Source of the DNA: Echinostoma caproni
Lineage: Eukaryota; Platyhelminthes; Trematoda; Plagiorchiida; Echinostomatidae
DNA: 12,853 nt
Reading direction: 5' to 3'
NCBI GenBank assembly: GCA_900618425.1
Contig: UZAN01047322.1
Location: forward strand, 5,765 to 18,617
A program made the translations under genes and the position numbers. This document shows, piece by piece, positions 7,553 through 12,853 of this stretch. The first letter of the stretch is position 1. Each line of letters opens with the position of its first letter. The notes under the pieces are model-generated. The model saw only the letters and a program-made list of their open reading frames with translations, searched no databases and was not told the DNA's origin.

Positions 7553-7588
7553 CAGGTTAGGTCAGGTAAGGTTCAGTCAGGTCAGGTT
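7553..7588 (+). repeat. Degenerate AGGTY pentamer tract
   Basis: The run reads as caggtt-aggtc-aggta-aggtt-cagtc-aggtc-aggtt, a period-5 array with scattered changes. Similar pentamers begin both copies of the dispersed repeat at 2.1 and 3.2 kb. Confidence 0.75.
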
Positions 7589-7793
7589 GCACAGGACTGG
7601 TAGTTGCCACAGGCCAATCAGGCGGCCAGAATTCCCTCGGTGGTGTGCTCACGAGTGTGCATCTACCTCTGTGGTTGATCGGTTTCTCTGTCTATCTGCA
7701 AACAGAGAGAAAGATAAACTTTACCTTTCGCCGGGTCGGCGAGAGACTTTTACAGTGAAAGCGTTCCATATTACCCAAGAACGATTAATGCAC
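7589..7793 (-). other. Non-coding, 3' flank of element D
   Basis: Lies between the stop of element D at 7794-7796 and the pentamer tract. It is probably its 3' UTR. A plus-strand frame of 116 codons (7587-7937) is the reverse of this and of element D and has no recognisable features. Confidence 0.4.
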
Positions 7794-8290
7794 CTAACAT
7801 TCTATGTCAGGAACAACCTCCAACCATCTGGCGTCCAGAACCCTTTTCAATGTTTGGACGTTTGGCTGGTTGATCAGTTCAGACGGAAGTTGATTTCAAT
7901 TATCCACTACCCTATCGCTAAAGAAATGCGCTCGTAGGTTTAGCCTGGAACGCTGTTTCATAATCATGACCACGCGTTTCTTGATGGAGAACCTCAATGA
8001 AGAGTGACCCCGGATCTAAACCCAGAAAATGCTTCTTAGTCCTAAATACTTCGATGAGGTCTCCGAGCAATCTCCTCTTTTCTGGTGAATATAGACCGAG
8101 CGCGCATAACCTCTCATTGTATGTTTTCCCCGCATACCCTCAATCATCCGCGTTGCTAGTTACTGGACCTTCTCCAGACAGACTATCCTTGTTGTAGAAG
8201 GGTGATCCAGCCTGAATACGGTATTCTAAGTGAGGCCTTACGTTGACTTTGTAGATGGGTATAAATACTTCCGGCTTCCTACACGAGACT
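7794..8290 (-). pseudogene. Element D: CR1-type RT C-terminal domain
   Basis: Minus-strand reading gives VFIPIYKVNVRPHLEYRIQA and GSPFYNKD (about 8185-8275), TYNERLCALGLYSPEKRR, LLGDLIEVFRTKKHF, then after a frame change near 7950 RLNLRAHFFSDRVVDN, a TGA at 7896-7898 in the place of the conserved Trp, NQLPSELINQPNVQTLKRVL and an end at DARWLEVVPDIEC with TAG at 7794-7796. The order YVRPHLEY, YNERL, RRL.GDL, F..RVV..WN.LP is the CR1 C-terminal pattern, and the final DARW segment resembles the DASW end of element C, so the two are related. A TGA near 8137-8139 splits the first half. No palm motifs remain. Confidence 0.88.
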
Positions 8291-8709
8291 ACCGACCTTA
8301 GTCGATACAGTTGTCGTCGCTCAATATTTTTCTGAAGCTTATTTAAAGTTTCTCTACTATGCGACACCTCTTTATCAGCTGCAGTGTAATCCGTGCGTCG
8401 TATCACTGTAACATTTCTCGCGGCAGACTTCACCGACTCAGAAGCTATCCGCTGGGTCCCCTCCAATAATGCGGTCTCTCTACACATCCTAACATAGGCA
8501 GAACATACACACTTCAGGAATTCGTTCTCATTATAGAGCCTGTACACCCTTTTAAGTAGGGCACTTCTGGTGGTACCAACTGCTGCAAACATCGCAACAA
8601 ATGCGGTCGAGAACCTAATGATTGCAACCTTGGATCCCATATGAGAACCGTTTCGGTCTAGGAGTACAGGTGTTTCCCCTCCCTGTTTTTTGATGTTCAT
8701 AACAAACAT
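8291..8709 (-). pseudogene. Upstream part of element D, uncertain LINE remnant
   Basis: The minus-strand frame stays open from 8709 into the secure part of element D. It contains LLKRVYRLYNENEFLKCVCS, AYVRMCRETALLEGTQRIAS and RETLNKLQKNIERRQLYRL. The first two resemble the LIKR.F...DE..FL..Y..YVR and LLEG.QR.A blocks of RT C-terminal domains, which in element D come again 70-100 residues later. That could mean a second, shortened LINE copy fused ahead of D, or a rearranged duplicate; chance is not excluded. The methionine-rich N-terminal part (KKQGGETPVLLDRNGSHMG) matches nothing I know. Confidence 0.35.
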
Positions 8710-9145
8710 TTGGATGAATGCTGAGGTGAGAATAGATACGTTGCGAGAAAACTATGCAACCTAGTAACATTACGGTTATTAAATCTATAACAGAATGACA
8801 TCCTAAGAAAACAATACTAGTATAACAGTACGTATGCTAGAAGAACTAATACGAACACCAATTTGAACACAATAAAGACAAACTTATCAATCACGAGAGA
8901 ATTTCGAACCGTACGCCGTCCAGGTCAAGTCGACTTTCCAATGTCCAATGTCCAGTTTACAGTCGGAGAAAACTTGTTGGCTTATAGTTTTGCCTGGTTC
9001 TTCATCTATGAGGTGGAGTCTGATATATGGAAAGTTCTGTTTAGGATTTCTTTATTCTTGTAATCTGAAAGTGTTAGCAAAAAGAGGTTGGAAGGTTACT
9101 TTTTGATGATGCTGCAGATTAGTCATTCGTAGTCAGTTGAATTCT
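8710..9145. other. Non-coding spacer
   Basis: A/T-rich, no recognised protein on either strand. The short direct repeat caatgtccaatgtcca occurs at about 8939-8953. A plus-strand frame at 8863-9063 ends in a hydrophobic stretch (LLAYSFAWFFIYE) but shows no family features. Confidence 0.45.
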
Positions 9146-9406
9146 TCAAGTCTTGAAGTAGTACTCGGGTTTGAGGCTTGCGCCTAATATTCCCGGTTCC
9201 GGATTTGTCTTCTTTTCGGCAGATTCGTGCACGAGCTGAAAGGGATGTTGACGGGAATGGGAGCTGGCTCCGATATGGTGCCTCTGGGTTAAGGGTGCAT
9301 GCATCGGGAAAAAAAATCTAGAGGAGAGCGACAATGTGAGAGGAGTAGTAACAGGGATAGGCGGAATAATGTGGGGATTTCCTGTAGCAGATGGAGATCA
9401 AATACA
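9146..9406 (-). other. Non-coding, 3' flank of element E
   Basis: Lies downstream (minus strand) of element E and may include its 3' UTR. A 62-codon minus-strand frame (9146-9334) is open but unrecognised. An A-rich run at about 9309-9316 (plus strand) and a TGCATGCA palindrome near 9297-9304 are the only marks seen. Confidence 0.35.
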
Positions 9407-9715
9407 TCAGAGGATGATAAGCCCTAGGTGTGAGTCTAGCAGGGTTTTGAGGACCCTTTTTGAGGAGGAGTTCACAATCTCTAGTGGAAGTTGGATCCAT
9501 TCTGAGATGATCCTGTACGTAAAGAAGCTGGAGAGGATGAAGGTTTTGGGCCGGTGTTTGAAGAGTTTTCTTGAGTGTTCCCTTCAGTGTTCCAGGCTAG
9601 AGCGTGTGAAGAAGCGACCAAATTGGCCTGACATGAAGAGGTCATATAGAAGGAAAAGATCCCCTCTGATACGTCGTATATCTAGAAGGTTAGCTGGACA
9701 AATTTGAATGCCTTA
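9407..9715 (-). pseudogene. Element E: short CR1-type RT C-terminal fragment
   Basis: One minus-strand frame reads ICPANLLDIRRIRGDLFLLY, DLFMSGQFGRFFTRSSLEH, a TGA, REHSRKLFKHRPKTF, FFTYRIISEWIQLPLEIVNS and KTLLDSHLGLIIL with TGA at 9407-9409. The blocks RR.RGDL, FF.R....H.R.H..K, FF..R....WN.LP..IV.S and F...LD match the CR1 C-terminal domain in order and spacing, with Ile for Asn after the Trp. Only one internal stop and no frameshift over about 100 codons, so it is less decayed than D. It stops abruptly near 9715. A longer plus-strand frame (9336-9707, 123 codons) is its meaningless reverse. Confidence 0.8.
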
Positions 9716-9802
9716 CGAGGTGTGCATTAAGATAGCTAACACTTCCACGAAAACTAGTCACGAGTTACCTCAACGATCCTGAATACGGTAGAGAGCAATA
9801 AA
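9716..9802. other. Non-coding spacer
   Basis: Short section between element E and the hairpin. No feature seen. Confidence 0.4.
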
Positions 9803-9874
9803 ACTATTTCAAAAGAGAAGACCAAATTGCAATACCGCACGATTCGCGATTTGGTCTTTTCTTTTGAAATTAGT
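9803..9874. repeat. Long hairpin, 22-bp arms with one mismatch
   Basis: The arm atttcaaaagagaagaccaaat (9806-9827, 22 bases) is matched by the reverse complement at 9849-9870 with a single difference (gag against gaa). Pairs continue outside with ACT/AGT across a one-base bulge, and a few inside, leaving a loop of about 15-21 bases. The size, about 72 bases in one stem-loop, resembles a pre-miRNA or the remnant of a small inverted-repeat (MITE-like) element. No promoter or terminator was identified. Confidence 0.8.
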
Positions 9875-10058
9875 CTCGGGAAAAGCTTTCTTCAGTTTTA
9901 TCAATACGACTATTGCTCCGGACGGGTAAGAAGACGGACAAGTCATGACCAACAGTTTATAGGACGACACCTGCAGCGAAAGGTTTACACGTGTAGCGAT
10001 GCAGCGTGATTCACCGGGACGAGTGACAATTCCGCGGTTGCGCGTAAACAGGTAAAGT
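9875..10058. other. Non-coding, 3' flank of element F
   Basis: Downstream (minus strand) of the stop of element F at 10059-10061. No tail or microsatellite typical of a LINE end is clear, and no gene is seen. Confidence 0.35.
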
Positions 10059-10945
10059 TCACCTGGTAAAACAAAAACCCGTTGCGAGTAGAAAAGAAGT
10101 CGTAGGCAAAAGATGAAAGCTGCTTGTCACCAAATGCTGCTTGGAAATTCCAGAGGTCCACCTAACATTACTTCGAGGGTACTCTAGGTTGCTGTCTACT
10201 ACCGAGGTGATGCCCATGGCGAATTTATCTAGTCTCTGCTCGAAGCACGCTGTCGTAGGCGAAGAGACCACGACCTCGGGTAATGAGTTTCAAGCGGATG
10301 TGGCCCGTCCGCTGTTGGTACTACTCTGCTGGTGCAAGATGGTCTTAGAGTGTCCTCGAAGTTGGCGGTGCGGTGATAGTACTATTAGTTCGCTGTTCGG
10401 GTGACTCTGCGTTGATACTATTTTGTGTATCAATATTAAGTCCCCTCTCAGCCTCCTGTAGAAAACGGTGCAGAAGTTGAGTCGCTTAAGTCTATCTTCG
10501 TAGCTCAGTTGCGATAGCCCGATGGCTCGCTTGGTTGCCCTTTTCTGTACCGCTTCCAGTGCTTTAATGTCTCGTGCTATGGTTGAGGGGCACGCTTTAA
10601 TGTTATATTCAAGGTGAGGTCTTACGTAGATTCTGTGTAACATTCTGAAGCACGCAGGCTCCAGTCGTCCCAAGTTCCGGTTTATTAGGCTCTGCACTAG
10701 GCTGCGTCGTTTCACTAGCTTAGCGCAGTTTTGTGAGAAGTTTGGACAATCCGACAGAACCGACCCTAGTTTTGTTTGCTGTTTAACTACCATTAGTGGC
10801 ACCGAGTCAAGGTAGTATCTGCTGTCGGTTTCTCCCCTGACGTGTACTAGATGCCATTTTGACTGGTTTAAAGGGAGACCATTTTCGATTCCCCATCGTC
10901 TGATCTCATCTAGGTTGCGTTGGAGGATTACTCTGTCCTCCTTTT
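10059..10945 (-). pseudogene. Element F: RT thumb and C-terminal domain
   Basis: The frame runs from the T7 tract at 10942-10948 and reads [88 protein letters not shown] and YRRLRGDLILIHKIVS. It passes a TGA at 10290-10292 that replaces the conserved Trp of the WNSLPEVVVSSP motif and ends at FEQRLD plus about 46 residues with TGA at 10059-10061. Apart from that one stop the frame is continuous over about 295 codons, the longest readable run in the window. The extra tail after RLD is unlike the short ends of C and D. Confidence 0.93.
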
Positions 10946-11630
10946 TTTAATGCTGCGCCAGATCTTGACGTCATCCGCGTACAGGAGACACTTAGTTGTT
11001 AATAGTCCCACCAAGTCGTTGATAAACAGTATGAAGAGCAAGGGACCTAGTATAGATCCTTGTGGTACTCCACTAAGGAACAAGTGGTGGCTTGAAAGCT
11101 CCCTGCTGAGCCTCAGCTGATAGCTACGATCACTTAAGCAGTCTTTCGGCCAGCTTAGCAACCTTTTTGTTATGCCACAATGGATGAGTTTGTAGCATAA
11201 TGTTCGATGCGGTACCTTGTCAAAGGCCCTGAGGAATTCCAGGAATACAATATCCACGCTGTTCCCCATGTCTACTTTTGTAGTCCAATCGTCTGTCGCC
11301 GCTAGGAGGTTTGTTAAGCATGACCAGCCTTTGCGGAATCCGTGCTACTGTGGGTTGAGGAAGTTTGAAACTCTAAGAAGTTCCCTTATTCCATCGGCTA
11401 TTATACTTTCCATTACTTCTGAAAGTATGGAAAGAAGGGCTACCGGACGATAGTTTTCGGGGTTTGTGCGAGATCCCGATTTGTACGGAGTTACATTGCT
11501 AGCTTTCCAATCACATGAGAGTTTTCCTGTGTTCATGGATGCCGTAAACAGTTGTGTGAGGGGGCACTTAGAACCCCTGCGCAGTTTTTGAGAAGTACCA
11601 CCGGTATGCTATTCGAACCCGAAGATTACG
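10928..11630 (-). pseudogene. Element F: reverse transcriptase core
   Basis: From the N-terminal side: SIPVVLLKNCAGVLSA (about 11555-11610), PLTQLFTASMNTGKLSCDWK, ENYRPVALLSILSEVMESII, then a TAG at 11345-11347, [20 protein letters not shown], motif A written [14 protein letters not shown], the motif B text [20 protein letters not shown] and motif [11 protein letters not shown]. Motif A has Glu where the first catalytic Asp is normally found (YLDF...), while both Asp of YADD are kept. Frame changes lie near 11568 and at the 7-base T run 10942-10948. Homopolymer slippage is a simple cause of the latter. The D-to-E change would be expected to impair polymerisation even without the stops. Confidence 0.93.
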
Positions 11631-12300
11631 TAGTTTGGTCTCGATAGTCGCTCTGTCACAATGTATGACGGAGAATAAATCGGTTGGATTACGCGAAGCA
11701 GAATCGGCTGGCTGTTGTCCCGCGTATAGTCGGTCACTTTCAAATACAGTTTCGAAGTGCATTAATAAGACTTCCGTGGCTTCCACGTTAGAAGAACTTT
11801 CAGTATTTCCCGTTTTTATTTTGGTGATGCCAGTAGTAACTGACCTGGTGTGGGCTGTGTCGATAGAGCAATTTAGGATTTTACTTTGCTTTCTCGCATA
11901 GCTGGTAGAGCCATCTGTCCGCACGTTAGAGCTTTGTGCAGCGGTTTCTGAGCGTCTTGTTAGACTCGAAGTCTTCAAGCGTTTGAGTCAACTGGTATCT
12001 GCTCCATGATGATCGCTTCAAGCTGATCAGCTTCTTAGTGCTGCTCCAAAGACAAGTTGTTTTTCCATTTTTGCGTCTGACGGTGCGCAGAGGAACTAGG
12101 TCATGGATTGTCAGTTGCAAATTGTTCAGGTATCTGCGCCATAATTCATCAACTGACGCCTCACTTGATTGTTCTATCCAGGGAAATGCTGATAAAGCTC
12201 TGTTAAATTCCTCATAATCTACCCTGTAGACGTTCCGCTCCGCGAGTAACTGATCTATCTTTATAGTGATGCACACTAGGAATTTGAACATGATCGTCGC
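11631..12300 (-). pseudogene. Element F: linker between endonuclease and RT
   Basis: Reads VYRVDYEEFNRALSAFPWIE, EASVDELWRRYLNNLQLTIH, DLVPLRTVRRKNGKTTCLWS, KKLISLKRSSWSRYQLTQ (about 12000-12230), then after a frame change SYARKQSKILNCSIDTAH, VEATEVLLMHFETVFESD and VIHCDRATIETKLRNLRV. The blocks Y...D...FN..L....W, VDE.W..., VP.R..RR and W.S...K.LI..K...W are those found after the endonuclease in CR1-like proteins, and F.SVF..D...L..L leads into RT. Frames change near 11950 and 11610. Confidence 0.85.
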
Positions 12301-12853
12301 ATGGTCACTTTTTCCTAGTGGACTCAGTATCTCTATATCATCGACTAGCAGCGGGTTGTTAGTAAAAACTTAATCGAGCATGGATGAGACTCCTTCTGAA
12401 TTCCACCTGGTGGGTCGTTGCACGTGATCCACTAGTCCCAGTTCGATGCACAGCTCTAGAAAGAAAGTCTGCATGGACTCCGCTGGACCGGTGACGTTGT
12501 AGGTAGCGAAATCGATGGAATCTCCCATAATCAGTATATTCACATGCCCTAATTCAACAGCTCTATTGATAGACAACAATATGCTGGTGTCTTCTGGGGC
12601 TGTTGAATTCGGCGGTCTGCAGACTACTCATACCAAAGTTACTGTGCAACCTTCGGGTTTAAAGGAAACCCACACTGATTCGCGTTGGTGTATACACAGG
12701 GTTTTGACTCCGTTTGAAAGGTAAACGCTGGTTTCACCGTTCTGTTCTCTGGTCGACTGGATCCGGCCTCAAGAAGATCGAATATTAGTCGTTTTTTGGC
12801 TTATTCTTTTTGAAGTAATGGCCGAGGTCACGGCTCCTTTCAGGGTCCCGAAT
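12301..12853 (-). pseudogene. Element F: APE-type endonuclease, N-terminus beyond the window
   Basis: One frame gives VYLSNGVKTLCIHQRESVWV, a TGA at 12628-12630, VVCRPPNSTAPEDTSILL, HVNILIMGDSIDFATYNV, LCIELGLVDHVQRPTRW, SMLD, a TAA at 12370-12372, VFTNNPLLVDDIEILSP and LGKSDHATI. The RPPNS, GD, LDLVFT-type and SDH motifs are in family order. The final SDH is intact, but the GDFN motif has become GDSI, so a catalytic residue is lost there. From about 12740 toward 12853 the frame changes (YSIFLRPD then in another frame) and similarity fades. The element therefore runs past the window or ends in a poorly preserved part. Confidence 0.88.

Larger units (their letters stand above)
10059..12853 (-). 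mobile_element. Element F: CR1-type LINE ORF2, cut by the window edge
   Basis: About 2.8 kb on the minus strand holding endonuclease, linker, RT and C-terminal domain in the normal order. The ORF1 and the first part of the endonuclease would lie beyond 12853. Details such as AFDKVPH after motif A, YADD rather than FADD, and the linker text differ from elements A and C, so F belongs to another CR1-superfamily lineage. It carries at least four in-frame stops and four frame changes and cannot be active. Confidence 0.9.

Noticed and set aside
7587..7937. A 116-codon plus-strand frame
   Set aside because: It overlaps the C-terminal coding part of element D on the other strand and has no family features.
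8863..9063. A 66-codon plus-strand frame with a hydrophobic end
   Set aside because: It is short, starts at an ATG in A/T-rich sequence, and has no recognised domain or neighbour; chance is the best explanation.
9336..9707. A 123-codon plus-strand frame with a basic C-terminus
   Set aside because: It starts at GTG and lies exactly opposite element E, whose minus-strand translation matches RT C-terminal blocks in order. The plus frame is a shadow.
1069..10292. TGA read as tryptophan (an alternative genetic code)
   Set aside because: Three conserved Trp positions are TGA, but many other Trp codons are TGG, other stops (TAA, TAG) are also present, and frameshifts occur throughout. Pseudogene decay explains all of it.
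1..12853. A new defence system, operon or CRISPR array
   Set aside because: There is no regularly spaced array, no run of co-directional intact genes, and all coding traces belong to animal retrotransposons.

Overview
The window looks like nuclear DNA of an invertebrate animal and is essentially a graveyard of non-LTR retrotransposons. I see no intact gene, no bacterial operon signals, no tRNA or rRNA gene and no CRISPR array. Six separate pieces of CR1-superfamily LINE are readable from conserved reverse transcriptase (RT) and endonuclease motifs. A small Ty3/Gypsy-like Gag fragment, a pair of short dispersed repeats and several hairpin or pentamer structures fill part of the space between them. 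A flatworm or other lophotrochozoan host would fit this mix, but the window does not prove it; an arthropod or mollusc is also possible.

Layout. 1-773 (minus): element A, a broken RT cut by the window edge, containing a 59-bp tandem duplication. 774-1105 (plus): possible LTR/leader followed by the N-terminus of a Gypsy-type Gag, placed exactly where A stops. About 1440-1751 (plus): element B, the RT C-terminal tail of another LINE and the only one on the plus strand. 2001-3290: a pair of related 125-135 bp repeats with NCAGG-type pentamers, the first bracketed by short direct repeats. 3597-7173 (minus): element C, the best preserved, with an ORF1 (PHD zinc finger plus RNA-binding-like C-terminal part) followed by an ORF2 (second half of the endonuclease, linker, RT, C-terminal domain). 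Its endonuclease N-terminal half is missing. 7553-7588: degenerate AGGTY pentamer tract. 7794-8709 (minus): element D, an RT C-terminal fragment. 9407-9715 (minus): element E, a short RT C-terminal fragment hidden opposite a longer meaningless plus-strand frame. 9803-9874: a strong hairpin. 10059-12853 (minus): element F, endonuclease through the RT C-terminus of a different CR1 lineage, running off the right edge.

Function. An active element of this kind would encode an RNA-binding ORF1 protein and an endonuclease/RT that copies its RNA into nicked chromosomal DNA. No copy here can do that: each carries stops and frameshifts, and several have substitutions in catalytic residues (A: FAED for FADD; C: SDY for SDH; F: Glu for Asp in motif A). 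The window therefore records repeated insertion and decay. I found no convincing new biological system. The most interesting items are the PHD-bearing ORF1, the internal deletion in C, the paired repeat at 2.1/3.2 kb and the hairpin at 9.8 kb.
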